From: Virgibacillus sp. MSP4-1
GTDB taxonomy: Bacteria; Bacillota; Bacilli; Bacillales; Alkalibacillaceae
Assembly (NCBI RefSeq): GCF_010092505.1
Contig: NZ_CP048021.1
Location: 806,001 to 870,000, forward strand
Reading direction: 5' to 3'
Length of the DNA: 64,000 nucleotides
This document shows positions 1-8,327 of the stretch, in pieces. The notes under the pieces were generated by a model that saw only the letters and a program-made list of their open reading frames with translations, was not told the DNA's origin and made no database searches. Positions within the stretch are counted from its first letter, which is position 1. Each line of letters starts with the position of its first letter. The position numbers and the translations under genes are program-made.

Positions 1-171
1 AAAGAAGGGATGAGAAGACTAAACGAACGGGAAAAAATGATCTTAAACAAACGTTTTTTTCAAGGGAAAACCCAAATGGAAGTGGCAGACGAAATCGGAA
101 TTTCGCAGGCTCAGGTGTCCAGGCTTGAAAAAGCAGCGATTGACCAGATGAATAAAAACATTAATCAATAA
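1..171 (+). CDS. sigG: RNA polymerase sporulation sigma factor SigG, C-terminal 56 residues
   Basis: The window opens inside a reading frame that stops at 169-171. The 56 residues are sigma-70 region 4.2: a helix-turn-helix with the run KTQMEVADEIGISQAQVSRL, which recognises the -35 element. The tail ending MNKNINQ closely matches my recollection of B. subtilis SigG, the late forespore sigma factor, and the downstream ylmC-ylmH order fits that locus. The N-terminal part and start lie outside the window. A strong terminator follows directly. SigF is the nearest alternative, but its neighbours are different. Confidence 0.9.
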   Translation, partial: KEGMRRLNEREKMILNKRFFQGKTQMEVADEIGISQAQVSRLEKAAIDQMNKNINQ

Positions 172-193
172 TGAGCATTTATATCCTTTTGAA

Positions 194-226
194 CCTTGTC
201 CATAGATTCGTGGACAGGGTTTTTTA
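194..226 (+). terminator. Rho-independent terminator after sigG
   Basis: A 9-bp stem (CCTTGTCCA at 194-202 with TGGACAGGG at 211-219, one G-T pair) has an 8-base loop and is followed by a run of T at 220-225. It separates sigG from the ylm cluster. Confidence 0.9.
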
Positions 227-235
227 TATTTTTAA

Positions 236-255
236 ACGAATGAAAGCTCATTCGT
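236..255. promoter_or_regulatory. Perfect 8-bp inverted repeat upstream of ylmC
   Basis: ACGAATGA at 236-243 is repeated inverted as TCATTCGT at 248-255 with a 4-base spacer. It sits just upstream of a TATATT at 259-264 that could be the ylmC -10 box. This is consistent with an operator or a small hairpin, but no regulator is recognised. Confidence 0.35.
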
Positions 256-285
256 GCATATATTAGAAGTAAGGTGGTGAGAAAA

Positions 286-564
286 ATGACCATATCAGAA
301 TTACAGGTAAAAGATATCGTGGCGATTGAAGATGGAAGGAAATTAGGTTATATAACTGACCTGGAAATTGATGTAGACAGAGGCTATATCGTAGCCCTTG
401 TCATTGCTCTTAAAGGCAAAATGTTTGGTTTATTCGGTAATGAGGAAGAAATGGTTATTCCGTGGAATCATATTGTGACCATTGGCGCTGATGTCATCTT
501 AGTAAGAACTGAAACTCCTAAACTAACCCATAGTATGAATGCAAATGAATATGATGCTCAGTAA
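286..564 (+). CDS. ylmC: PRC-barrel protein, YlmC/YmxH family
   Basis: A 92-residue protein made almost entirely of one PRC-barrel beta fold (motif DGRKLGYITDLEIDVDRG near the start). PRC barrels typically bind RNA or partner proteins; the role of YlmC/YmxH proteins is not firmly known, though they recur beside sporulation genes. A longer reading frame opens at GTG 274, but that codon lies within the ribosome binding site AAGGTGGTGA (271-280). ATG 286 is therefore chosen. B. subtilis has the ABC-transporter gene ylmA between sigG and ylmC; it is absent here. Confidence 0.85.
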   Translation: MTISELQVKDIVAIEDGRKLGYITDLEIDVDRGYIVALVIALKGKMFGLFGNEEEMVIPWNHIVTIGADVILVRTETPKLTHSMNANEYDAQ

Positions 565-637
565 GGATAGATCACACAAGAAATAAGACGAAAAATGTGG
601 TAAAATAAATGCGTCTAATACTTTTGGGAGGATAAAC

Positions 638-1438
638 ATGAGTGAGTTATTTCGTAAGACCAGAACATCCTCTTATCTGGAAATTTCCGATTGGAAGAGA
701 AAAGGAATTACGGCAGGTATAACGACGAGAAAAGGTGGTTTCAGTCAAAAACCTTATGATACATTGAATATGGGATTCCATGTACAGGATGATTATGATC
801 TCGTTTTAAAAAATTATAAACGAATGGAAAACATCATCGGAATTCCCGCCAGGTACTGGATCAGTTCAAAACAGGTTCACGGAACAGATGTACTTGAGTG
901 GGATGATTCCTTGAACAGGGACAATATTACTCATCCGCCTGACTTTGAACTTGAATATGATGGCTGGATGACAAACCAGCGAAATGTATTGTTAACGGGG
1001 GTATTTGCTGATTGTGTACCACTGTTTTTCCGGTCAGAGGAATGGATAGCTTTAGCTCATGCCGGATGGAAGGGTACGGTAAAAGGGATGGGACCTGAAG
1101 TCATCGATCACTTTTTAGCCCATCACGTACCACTGGAAGAAATCGAGGTTGTCGTAGGACCCAGTATAAGTTCCCGCTATTATGAAGTAGATGATCGTGT
1201 TGTTCAGCATATTCCCTTTGATATGCAAACAGAGGATGTATTGACGAGGAGCGATGAAACCCATTATTATCTGGACCTTAAACAGCTTCATAAAAACCTT
1301 CTTTTAAAGAAAGGACTAAAGGAACAGCAAATTACCCTAACCAATTATTGTACATACGAAGATGGGGATTTATTTTTTTCACATAGAAGAGATCAGGGAA
1401 AAACCGGCAGAATGATGGCATTTATCGGATTTAAATAG
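638..1438 (+). CDS. ylmD: YfiH/LACC1-family purine nucleoside phosphorylase (polyphenol oxidase laccase domain)
   Basis: A 266-residue cytoplasmic protein of the YfiH/YlmD family. These were first called multicopper laccases; characterised members instead act on purine nucleosides (phosphorylase, adenosine deaminase). The conserved metal-site triad is visible: His81 (QVHGTD), Cys126 (FADCVP) and His141 (HAGWKGT). The motif GPSISSRYYEVDD follows. The start at ATG 638 has GGGAGG-type spacing from TTTTGGGAGG. It opens the ylmD-ylmE-sepF-ylmG-ylmH run, with ylmE 20 bases downstream. The exact reaction is inferred from the family. Confidence 0.88.
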   Translation: MSELFRKTRTSSYLEISDWKRKGITAGITTRKGGFSQKPYDTLNMGFHVQDDYDLVLKNYKRMENIIGIPARYWISSKQVHGTDVLEWDDSLNRDNITHPPDFELEYDGWMTNQRNVLLTGVFADCVPLFFRSEEWIALAHAGWKGTVKGMGPEVIDHFLAHHVPLEEIEVVVGPSISSRYYEVDDRVVQHIPFDMQTEDVLTRSDETHYYLDLKQLHKNLLLKKGLKEQQITLTNYCTYEDGDLFFSHRRDQGKTGRMMAFIGFK

Positions 1439-1458
1439 GAAAAAGGGGGAATTTTGCA

Positions 1459-2136
1459 GTGAATGTAGCTGAAAACCTGGCTTCTATCAGGGAAAATATT
1501 GAACAGGCCTGCCGGAAGAGCGGACGTGACCCCCAGGAGGTTTCCGTTATAGCCGTTACAAAGTATGTGTCGGTAGAAACGGCGAATCAAGCCATACAGG
1601 CAGGCATTAAAAATATTGGAGAGAATCGCAAGGAAGGTTTTCTGGAGAAATATAATGAAATCGGATCTGAAGCGACCTGGCATTTTATTGGTACTTTGCA
1701 GTCAAGAAAAGTGAAGGATGTCATTAATCAAATGGATTATCTTCATTCGCTGGACAGGCTTTCATTAGCTAAAGAAGTCAATAAACGGGCGCCTCATAAG
1801 ATCAATTGCTTTGTACAGGTGAATGTAAGTGGGGAAGACTCAAAACACGGAATCAACCCTGAGGAAGTCATCCCTTTTGTTGAGAAGCTCGGTAACTATG
1901 AACAAATCGAAGTCTCAGGCCTTATGACAATGGCCCCGCATACAGAAAACGAAGATCTTTTAAGAGGCTGTTTTCAAAATCTGCGGAAACTCAAGGAACA
2001 AATTCAGGATTTGCGGCTTTCGCATGCACCCTGCAATTATTTATCCATGGGAATGAGCAATGATTATTCGATAGCTGTTGAAGAAGGAGCGACTCACATA
2101 CGTATTGGTACGAAACTTGTAGGGAAAGAATTTTAG
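1459..2136 (+). CDS. ylmE: PLP homeostasis protein, YggS/PROSC family
   Basis: A 225-residue single-domain TIM-barrel protein with the family signature AVTKYVS, where Lys35 forms the Schiff base with pyridoxal phosphate, and the phosphate-binding end SMGMSNDYSIAVEEGATHIRIGT. YggS-family proteins bind PLP without a known reaction and control vitamin B6 and amino-acid balance. GTG 1459 follows AAAAGGGGGAA. Its place immediately ahead of sepF is conserved in Gram-positive bacteria. Length is normal for the family. Confidence 0.9.
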   Translation: MNVAENLASIRENIEQACRKSGRDPQEVSVIAVTKYVSVETANQAIQAGIKNIGENRKEGFLEKYNEIGSEATWHFIGTLQSRKVKDVINQMDYLHSLDRLSLAKEVNKRAPHKINCFVQVNVSGEDSKHGINPEEVIPFVEKLGNYEQIEVSGLMTMAPHTENEDLLRGCFQNLRKLKEQIQDLRLSHAPCNYLSMGMSNDYSIAVEEGATHIRIGTKLVGKEF

Positions 2137-2149
2137 AATTGGAGGGTAA

Positions 2150-2572
2150 ATGGTGAGCATCAAAAATAAGTTTAAATCCCTTTTTACTTTTGAAGATGAG
2201 TACGAATATATAGAAGAGGAGACAGAGGTGCCAGAACAGCCAGACTCTCCGCCAGCGAGCCGCCGTGCTCAAAATGTGGTACACTTGGAAAGTATACAAT
2301 CCTCAACATCCAAGGTAGTATTATGTGAACCTGAAAGTTATGATGATTGTCAGGAAATCGCCGATCATTTGAAGAATCGCAGGGCGGTTGTGATTAATTT
2401 ACAAAGGACGAATCACCAGCAGGCAAAGCGAATTGTAGATTTTTTAAGCGGAACCGTTTATGCTATTGGTGGGATTATTCAAAAATTAGGACAGCAAACC
2501 TTTATCTGTGCACCTGATAACATTGATGTATCAGGCAGTATCACAGACCTGGTGGATGAAGACTTATTGTAA
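2150..2572 (+). CDS. sepF: Cell division protein SepF
   Basis: A 140-residue division protein that assembles with FtsZ and anchors the Z ring to the membrane. The N-terminus is a short amphipathic helix (about residues 1-12, SIKNKFKSLF) followed by an acidic linker rich in Glu and Pro. The C-terminal half (about 55-135) is the SepF polymerising domain, with the run NRRAVVINLQ. ATG 2150 follows GGAGGG; GTG 2153 one codon later is a possible alternative. It lies between ylmE and ylmG, the standard division cluster order. Confidence 0.93.
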   Translation: MVSIKNKFKSLFTFEDEYEYIEEETEVPEQPDSPPASRRAQNVVHLESIQSSTSKVVLCEPESYDDCQEIADHLKNRRAVVINLQRTNHQQAKRIVDFLSGTVYAIGGIIQKLGQQTFICAPDNIDVSGSITDLVDEDLL

Positions 2573-2585
2573 AGGTGGGAAGCAG

Positions 2586-2852
2586 ATGATCGAAATCTAT
2601 AATTTGTTGCAAACGGCTTTATTAATTTATATGTATGCAATTGTTGTATATATTTTAATGTCCTGGTTTCCTGGTGCCCGTGAATCCTCTTTCGGGCAGA
2701 TGCTCGGGAAAATTGTTGAACCTTATTTGGAGCCATTCCGGAAATTTATTCCACCACTTGGAATGATAGACATTTCCCCAATCGTGGCGATTTTTGCTAT
2801 TCAATTTGCCAAATTAGGATTGGAACAACTCTTTATTATGATTTTCTTTTAA
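2586..2852 (+). CDS. ylmG: YggT-family membrane protein YlmG
   Basis: An 88-residue membrane protein with two predicted transmembrane segments (about residues 5-27 and 62-86) flanking a conserved loop with WFPGARESSFG and the YLEPFRKFIP motif typical of the YggT family. It is thought to act at or near the division machinery or in osmotic tolerance; the biochemistry is unknown. A longer frame opens upstream inside sepF, but ATG 2586 has the binding site AAAGGTGGG at 2571-2579 and starts at the family-normal position. Confidence 0.88.
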   Translation: MIEIYNLLQTALLIYMYAIVVYILMSWFPGARESSFGQMLGKIVEPYLEPFRKFIPPLGMIDISPIVAIFAIQFAKLGLEQLFIMIFF

Positions 2853-2872
2853 TAGGTGTTTAGGAGATTTTT

Positions 2873-3646
2873 ATGGATATCTATCAGCATTTTCGAAAAG
2901 AAGAACAGGCTTTTATAGATCAGGCTCTGGCGTGGAGAGAAGAGGTGGAGCAGACGTATCAGCGAAAACTCACAGACTTTTTAGATCCCAGAGAACAGAT
3001 TATTCTTTCTTCGGTTATTGGGAATCACCCTGATATGAATCTTCATTTTTTTGGAGGCGATGATCAAACAGAGAGAAAAAGAGCAATTCTGGCGCCCTTC
3101 TATGAAGAGATACATAATGAAGATTTCGATATTGTCGTGCTTCAAAGTAAGTTTGCCAGAAAGTTTGTTGAGATTACTCACCGGGATGTCTTAGGTGCTC
3201 TTATGTCGCTTGGCATAAAGCGCAAAAAGGCAGGCGATTTAATGGTGGTGGACGATACGGTACAAATTGTTGCAGATAAGGAACTTGCCACCTTTCTTGA
3301 ACTTCACTTAACCGGTATTAAGAAGACCCGGCTGCAATTTACATCGGTTCCACTTGATGAAATGAAACCCTCTCCTGAGCAGTGGCAGAAGAAGGAAGGT
3401 ACCGTTTCATCTCTCAGATTAGACACCGTTATGAAAGAAATCTACAATCTATCACGGAATAAAACCAGCGAGTGGATTCAAAAAGGCTATGTTAAAGTGA
3501 ATCACCGAGTGGTTGAAAATCCGGCTTTCCAGATGGAGGAAGGAGATATGATATCCGTTCGAAAAAAGGGCCGAAGCAAGCTTATTCAAATATCGGGCCA
3601 GACAAAAAAAGAAAAATGGCGGATATTGACCGGTGTTTTAAAATAA
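2873..3646 (+). CDS. ylmH: S4-domain RNA-binding protein YlmH
   Basis: A 257-residue protein with an N-terminal YlmH domain (about 1-170) and a C-terminal S4 RNA-binding domain (about 182-240, containing RLDTVMKEIYNLSRNK and GYVKVNHRVVENP). YlmH homologues bind the large ribosomal subunit carrying peptidyl-tRNA and take part in ribosome rescue, a link to rqcH at 12.4-14.1 kb. ATG 2873 follows GTTTAGGAGA. It is 20 bases after ylmG in the division cluster. Confidence 0.9.
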   Translation: MDIYQHFRKEEQAFIDQALAWREEVEQTYQRKLTDFLDPREQIILSSVIGNHPDMNLHFFGGDDQTERKRAILAPFYEEIHNEDFDIVVLQSKFARKFVEITHRDVLGALMSLGIKRKKAGDLMVVDDTVQIVADKELATFLELHLTGIKKTRLQFTSVPLDEMKPSPEQWQKKEGTVSSLRLDTVMKEIYNLSRNKTSEWIQKGYVKVNHRVVENPAFQMEEGDMISVRKKGRSKLIQISGQTKKEKWRILTGVLK

Positions 3647-3751
3647 AAGGAAAAATAAGCAGGAAAAAGACAAATCACGTCGAATTAATTGAAAGTAACA
3701 GACGAAGAATTATTTTAAATAAAAGAGATTAAATTCAAGGGGGTTACCTTT

Positions 3752-4279
3752 GTGGCGTTAACACCACTCGATATTCATAATAAAGAATTTACCCGCACAT
3801 TCAGAGGATACGATGAAGATGAGGTCAACGAATTTCTTGACCAGGTTATAAAAGACTATGAAAAAGTTATTCGTGAAAAAAAGGAATATGAAGAAGAAGT
3901 AGCCGATTTAAAGGAAAGAATTGGTCACTTTAATGATATTGAGACAACCTTAAATAAATCCATTTTAGTTGCTCAGGAAACAGCAGAAGACGTGAAAAAT
4001 AATGCGAATAAAGAAGCTAAACTCATTATAAAAGAAGCAGAAAAGAATGCAGACAGAATTATTAATGAAGCTTTGTCCAAGTCGAGAAAAATTACATTGG
4101 AAGTAGAAGAGCTGAAAAAACAGGCTAAGGTATTCCGAACTCGCATGAAGATGATTGTACAGGCTCAGCTCGATATGATTGAAAATGATGACTGGGATGA
4201 ACTCTTTGAAATGGAATTGGACCAGACGGATGAAGAGCAGAATACAGAGGAATATCAGCTTTCAGACAACCAATCTTGA
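3752..4279 (+). CDS. divIVA: Cell-division scaffold protein DivIVA
   Basis: A 175-residue polar scaffold that senses negative membrane curvature and recruits MinJ/MinCD, and RacA in sporulation. The conserved N-terminal membrane-binding domain is clear (LTPLDIHNKEFTRTFRGYDE, residues 3-22), followed by long coiled coils (about 28-60 and 85-150) and an acidic tail. The start is GTG 3752 with AAGGGGG at 3738-3743. It ends the ylm cluster, and the ileS promoter -35 box overlaps its stop codon. Confidence 0.95.
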   Translation: MALTPLDIHNKEFTRTFRGYDEDEVNEFLDQVIKDYEKVIREKKEYEEEVADLKERIGHFNDIETTLNKSILVAQETAEDVKNNANKEAKLIIKEAEKNADRIINEALSKSRKITLEVEELKKQAKVFRTRMKMIVQAQLDMIENDDWDELFEMELDQTDEEQNTEEYQLSDNQS

Positions 4280-4304
4280 CGCCGGAATCATTTTTGAATA
4301 TAAT
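4276..4304 (+). promoter_or_regulatory. SigA-type promoter for the ileS T-box transcript
   Basis: TTGACG at 4276-4281 and TATAAT at 4299-4304 are separated by exactly 17 bases. The -35 box overlaps the divIVA stop codon. Transcription would begin near 4311, leaving about 140 bases before T-box Stem I. Confidence 0.85.
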
Positions 4305-4310
4305 GCAAAA

Positions 4311-4710
4311 GTATAAAGTAAAGCACACTGACAGGACTTTTTACCTGCCGATGGCTAAAAATCATAACAGGGAACGGCAGACATTGATGTTACTCTGAAC
4401 GTTTGATTTGTGCATCTGAGTAACGGCTAGGGTCCGTTCTCCCTGGTATAACAAAAGAAAGACGATGACAGGGACAGTACATAGAATGATGAATGCAAAG
4501 CGAGCCGGGGATGGTGGGAGCCCGGACAGCACATTCCATGGAAGATCACCCTCGAGTCTCCTGGTGAATAGAGTCATGAATAGTAGCCAAGGACGATTCA
4601 TTCACGTTACGAATGATAAAGAGGATGGATAAAATACCCTTTTATTCATCAATCAGGGTGGTAACGCGAGGCGCCTCGTCCCTTTTATCCGGGATGAGGT
4701 GCCTTTTTTG
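4311..4710 (+). promoter_or_regulatory. T-box leader (Ile) controlling ileS
   Basis: This is a tRNA-sensing transcription attenuator. Stem I runs from about ATGAC 4465-4469 to GTCAT 4573-4577. It holds an AGTA element at 4476-4479 and the apical AGCGAGCCGGGG...GGAGCCCGG segment. The likely specifier triplet is ATC at 4545-4547 (Ile), followed by ACC. A Stem III hairpin (ATTCATTC/GAATGA) precedes the T-box core AGGGTGGTAACGCG at 4655-4668. The terminator is a 14-bp stem (4669-4682 with 4691-4704) followed by six T. Uncharged tRNA-Ile would stabilise the antiterminator and allow ileS expression. Confidence 0.93.
4364..4450 (+). other. Extra folded domain at the 5' end of the ileS leader
   Basis: CAGGGAACGG (4368-4377) pairs with CCGTTCTCCCTG (4434-4445) with a 2-base bulge, enclosing a 7-bp helix GTTACTC (4389-4395) / GAGTAAC (4418-4424). 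A competing helix CTGCCG (4345-4350) / CGGCAG (4375-4380) would exclude the outer one. The edges resemble those of T-box Stem I (ATAACAGGGA versus ATGACAGGGA; TTCTCCCTGGT versus GTCTCCTGGT). No T-run follows, so it is not a terminator. Confidence 0.5.
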
Positions 4711-4771
4711 TACTAAACATGAAAAATCCTGGAAATAACTGTTTTACTATAAAAGAAAAAGGAGAATAGGA

Positions 4772-7522
4772 ATGAGCTATAAAGAAACTTTATTAATGCC
4801 CAAAACTAAATTTCCTATGCGCGGAAATCTTCCAAACAAAGAACCTGAAATGCAGCAAAAATGGGAAGAAGAAAAAATCTATGAACAGGTTCAAAAGAGA
4901 ACAGAAGGAAGACCGATGTTTATTCTTCATGATGGCCCTCCATATGCTAACGGTGACTTACATATGGGGCATGCCCTTAACAAAATTCTGAAGGATATCA
5001 TTGTTCGTTATAAGTCAATGGCTGGTTTTCATGCACCCTATGTTCCTGGTTGGGATACTCATGGGTTACCAATCGAACAGGCGCTTGCGAAGAAAAAAGT
5101 CGATCGTAAATCTATGAGCGAATCCGAATTCAGAAAAATTTGTGAGGAATATGCACGGGAGCAAATTGAGCGCCAGCGCCAGCAATTTAAACAGCTCGGT
5201 GTGCGCGGAGATTGGGAGAATCCTTACATTACACTGACCAAGGATTATGAAGCAGCCCAAATTCAGGTGTTTGGTGAAATGGCGAAAAAGGGCTATATTT
5301 ATAAGGGTTATAAGCCTGTGTACTGGTCACCATCATCAGAATCTGCACTGGCAGAAGCTGAAATTGAATATAAGGATAAGCGTTCCCCATCGATTTATGT
5401 TGCCTTTGATGTAAAAGACGGCAAAAACGTCTTAAATGGTGATGAGAAATTTATCATCTGGACGACAACACCATGGACGATCCCTGCAAATCTGGCCATT
5501 TCCGTACATCCGGAGCTGGAATATTCGGTTGTTTCTGTTCAATCCGAAAAATATATTGTAGCTTCTGACCTGGTGGAGGAAGTTGCGGATGAATTGGAAT
5601 GGCAGGATTACGAGGTTCAGCAAACCTTCAAAGGTGAGGAACTTGATCGTACAGTCGCTAAACATCCATTCTATGACCGTGATTCACTCGTTATTTTAGG
5701 AGAGCATGTTACAACCGATGCGGGTACAGGATGTGTTCATACCGCTCCAGGTCACGGGGAGGACGACTTCTGGGTTGGTCAGCAATACAACCTTGATGTA
5801 TTATGTCCGGTTGATGAAAAAGGGGTGTTTACTGCTGATGCACCTGGCTTTGAAGGAGTTTTCTACGACAAAGCGAATAAATTGATCACGGAAAAACTGG
5901 AAGAATCCGGAGCACTGTTAAAACTGAACTTTATGACACACTCTTATCCACATGACTGGAGAACGAAAAAGCCGACGATTTTCCGTGCAACTTCCCAATG
6001 GTTCGCATCCATCAAGGACTTCCGTGAAGATATTCTTAAAGAGATTGAGCGTATCCAATGGGTACCGGAATGGGGAGAGACCAGACTGTATAACATGGTT
6101 CGGGATCGTCAGGACTGGTGTATTTCCCGTCAGCGTGTCTGGGGAGTTCCCATCCCTGTATTCTATGGGGAAAATGGCGAGCCTATTATCAATGATGAAA
6201 CCGTCAATCACGTTTCTGAATTATTCAGAGAGCATGGCTCCAATGTATGGTTTGAGCGTGAAGCTAAGGATCTTCTTCCTGAAGGATTTACCCATCCATC
6301 AAGTCCAAATGGGGAATTTACGAAAGAAACGGACATAATGGATGTCTGGTTTGATTCAGGTTCATCCCACCAGGGTGTATTAGTGGAACGGCCTGAATTG
6401 CAGCGTCCGGCGGATATGTATTTAGAAGGATCCGACCAATATCGCGGGTGGTTTAACTCGTCCATTTCGACTGCCGTTGCTGTAACAGGAGAAGCCCCAT
6501 ATAAATCGATTTTAAGTCATGGTTTCGCTCTTGATGGCGATGGACGTAAGATGAGTAAATCTCTGGGCAATGTAATGATCCCGAGCAAGATTATGAAGCA
6601 ATTCGGTGCCGATATTTTACGTTTATGGGTTTCCAGTGTAGATTATCAGGCTGATGTTCGTATCTCCAATGAAATCTTAAAACAGGTGTCTGAGGTTTAC
6701 CGTAAAATTCGTAACACCGTACGTTTTATGCTTGGAAACTTAAATGATTTTGATCCTCAAACCGATAAGCTGAAAGATGAGGATTTAGAGGAAATCGATC
6801 GTTACATGCTTATTCGATTACAAAACCTGATTAAAAAAGTGGATCATGCTTATGACACGTATGATTTCTCTGCCATTTATCAGTCGATTCATAACTTCTG
6901 TACGATTGACCTAAGCTCTTTCTATCTCGATTTTGCCAAGGATATTCTCTATATTGAGCCGGAGAATGATCAGCGTCGTCGCAGTATTCAGACGGTATAT
7001 TATGAAATCATTACATCGTTGACGAAGCTGCTGTCTCCTATTCTTTCTCACACAATGGATGAGGTCTGGAGCTATATTCCCGGAACAGAAGAGGCAAGCG
7101 TGCAGTTAACCGATATGCCTAAAGTTCGGGAACTTCCTAATCAGGATGAACTAAAAGCCAAATGGGATCATTTCATGGAAGTACGCGATGATGTCTTAAA
7201 GGCCCTTGAAGAGGCAAGAAATGAAAAGGTTATTGGTAAGTCATTGGAAGCCAAAGTGACCTTAACAGCTAACGATGAACGTACAAAGAACCTTATGGAG
7301 GAAATTGAGCACCTGCATCAGTATTTAATTGTCTCTGAAGTCGAGCTGGCAGAAAGTGTGTCAGAAGCAAAGGAATATGATTATGTGAAGGTTGCCGTTG
7401 AAAAACATCCGGGAGAAACCTGTCAGCGTTGCTGGGTATCCTCTGAGTCAGTTGGTTCTCATGAGAAGCATGAAGACCTATGTGACCGCTGCGCTGATAT
7501 TGTTGAAAAACATTATTCTTAA
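4772..7522 (+). CDS. ileS: Isoleucyl-tRNA synthetase
   Basis: A 916-residue class I aminoacyl-tRNA synthetase that charges tRNA-Ile and edits valine. The HIGH-type motif HMGH is at 64-67 and KMSKS at 593-597. The CP1 editing domain (about 190-390) includes [11 protein letters not shown]. The C-terminal zinc finger carries Cys884, Cys887, Cys904 and Cys907. ATG 4772 follows AAAAGGAGAA. It is monocistronic: its own promoter and T-box lie upstream and a terminator follows. The short gene ylyA, found after ileS in B. subtilis, is missing. Confidence 0.97.
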   Translation: MSYKETLLMPKTKFPMRGNLPNKEPEMQQKWEEEKIYEQVQKRTEGRPMFILHDGPPYANGDLHMGHALNKILKDIIVRYKSMAGFHAPYVPGWDTHGLPIEQALAKKKVDRKSMSESEFRKICEEYAREQIERQRQQFKQLGVRGDWENPYITLTKDYEAAQIQVFGEMAKKGYIYKGYKPVYWSPSSESALAEAEIEYKDKRSPSIYVAFDVKDGKNVLNGDEKFIIWTTTPWTIPANLAISVHPELEYSVVSVQSEKYIVASDLVEEVADELEWQDYEVQQTFKGEELDRTVAKHPFYDRDSLVILGEHVTTDAGTGCVHTAPGHGEDDFWVGQQYNLDVLCPVDEKGVFTADAPGFEGVFYDKANKLITEKLEESGALLKLNFMTHSYPHDWRTKKPTIFRATSQWFASIKDFREDILKEIERIQWVPEWGETRLYNMVRDRQDWCISRQRVWGVPIPVFYGENGEPIINDETVNHVSELFREHGSNVWFEREAKDLLPEGFTHPSSPNGEFTKETDIMDVWFDSGSSHQGVLVERPELQRPADMYLEGSDQYRGWFNSSISTAVAVTGEAPYKSILSHGFALDGDGRKMSKSLGNVMIPSKIMKQFGADILRLWVSSVDYQADVRISNEILKQVSEVYRKIRNTVRFMLGNLNDFDPQTDKLKDEDLEEIDRYMLIRLQNLIKKVDHAYDTYDFSAIYQSIHNFCTIDLSSFYLDFAKDILYIEPENDQRRRSIQTVYYEIITSLTKLLSPILSHTMDEVWSYIPGTEEASVQLTDMPKVRELPNQDELKAKWDHFMEVRDDVLKALEEARNEKVIGKSLEAKVTLTANDERTKNLMEEIEHLHQYLIVSEVELAESVSEAKEYDYVKVAVEKHPGETCQRCWVSSESVGSHEKHEDLCDRCADIVEKHYS

Positions 7523-7588
7523 TAAGAACAAAGGCGGATGTGTCCTCACATGATTTCTGAATGTCTATAATAACCAAGGTAAATTTAA

Positions 7589-7624
7589 AAGGCTGTCTCA
7601 GCTTCTTCTGAGGCAGCCTTTCTT
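7589..7624 (+). terminator. Rho-independent terminator after ileS
   Basis: A 13-bp stem (AAGGCTGTCTCAG at 7589-7601 with CTGAGGCAGCCTT at 7608-7620, one T-G pair) has a 6-base loop and is followed by TCTT. Confidence 0.88.
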
Positions 7625-7637
7625 CTAGAATCCTTTG

Positions 7638-7792
7638 TTTATCACGTATGAATTGGCTGTAATACCCCCACTTCAAGTTTTGAGGTTAACCCATCAATAC
7701 TAAGGGGGGCATAAACGGCCGTGAAAATCTGATAGTTTTAACTAACCATCCATGTGGGATGGAGACCCCCACGGATGGAAGTTTTACTTTAT
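7638..7792 (+). repeat. 155-bp bcr1-like mobile repeat, copy A (full length)
   Basis: This non-coding element begins and ends with TTTAT (7638-7642 and 7788-7792) and is exactly 155 bp long including both. Blocks shared with the copy at 62269 are TTTATCACGTAT, CCCACTTCAA, ACTAAG with a G-run, and AACTAACCATC (7740-7750). A subterminal hairpin pairs CCATCC(AT)GTGGG with CCCAC(G)GATGG. Length, TTTAT ends and structure fit published descriptions of bcr1 from the B. cereus group, as I recall them. No transposase is encoded. The right edge lies about 20 bases upstream of the lspA -10 box. Confidence 0.7.
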
Positions 7793-7812
7793 AGGATTTT
7801 TTTACTTGAATG

Positions 7813-7821
7813 TGGTAAAAT
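7813..7821 (+). promoter_or_regulatory. Extended -10 promoter for lspA
   Basis: TGG-TAAAAT is an extended -10 element 39 bases ahead of the lspA start. No good -35 box is present at 17 bases, which is common for extended -10 promoters. The bcr1-like element ends immediately upstream and would supply the -35 region. Confidence 0.5.
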
Positions 7822-7859
7822 GCTTGAAGAATGAATCTAATCAGATGGGGGAAAATGAT

Positions 7860-8327
7860 GTGTGGTATTATCTTGCAGCATTCATAATCATTGCAATTGA
7901 TCAGGTCACAAAATGGATGGTTGATAAACAAATGGACCTATATGAAAGTATCCCTGTTATCGAAAATTTCTTTTACATAACCTCCCATCGTAATAAGGGC
8001 GCAGCGTGGGGCATTTTACAGGGACAAATGTGGTTTTTCTACATTGTAACAACAATCGTCGTCATTTTTGTGATTTACTATATGCAAAAACATGCAAAGG
8101 AGCACCCTCTTTTAGGATGGTCCTTAAGCCTGATTCTGGCTGGAGCGATAGGTAATTTTATCGATCGTATTTTTCGCCAGGAGGTCGTGGACTTTTTTGA
8201 TTTCATTATTTTTAGCTACGACTACCCCATTTTTAATGTCGCAGATTCTTCACTTGTGGTTGGTGTCATCCTCATGTTAATCTACACCCTTTTTGAAGAA
8301 CGATTTAAAGGAGAGGCAAAGGAATGA
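7860..8327 (+). CDS. lspA: Lipoprotein signal peptidase (signal peptidase II)
   Basis: A 155-residue inner-membrane aspartyl protease with four transmembrane segments that cleaves prolipoproteins before the lipid-modified cysteine. The catalytic aspartates are Asp102 (NFIDR) and Asp129 (NVADSS), the same numbers I recall for the B. subtilis enzyme. This supports GTG 7860 as the start; the binding site GGGGGAA at 7847-7853 agrees. The reading frame extends upstream into the repeat element, but that part is not homologous to LspA. It overlaps the next gene by four bases (ATGA). Confidence 0.95.
   Translation: MWYYLAAFIIIAIDQVTKWMVDKQMDLYESIPVIENFFYITSHRNKGAAWGILQGQMWFFYIVTTIVVIFVIYYMQKHAKEHPLLGWSLSLILAGAIGNFIDRIFRQEVVDFFDFIIFSYDYPIFNVADSSLVVGVILMLIYTLFEERFKGEAKE

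Noticed and set aside
4362-4601. Minus-strand reading frame in the ileS leader
   Set aside because: The stretch is explained by the T-box structure on the plus strand and the frame has no homology I can see.
7752-7859. N-terminal extension of lspA
   Set aside because: It begins inside the repeat element; the catalytic aspartates fall at the expected numbers only with GTG 7860.
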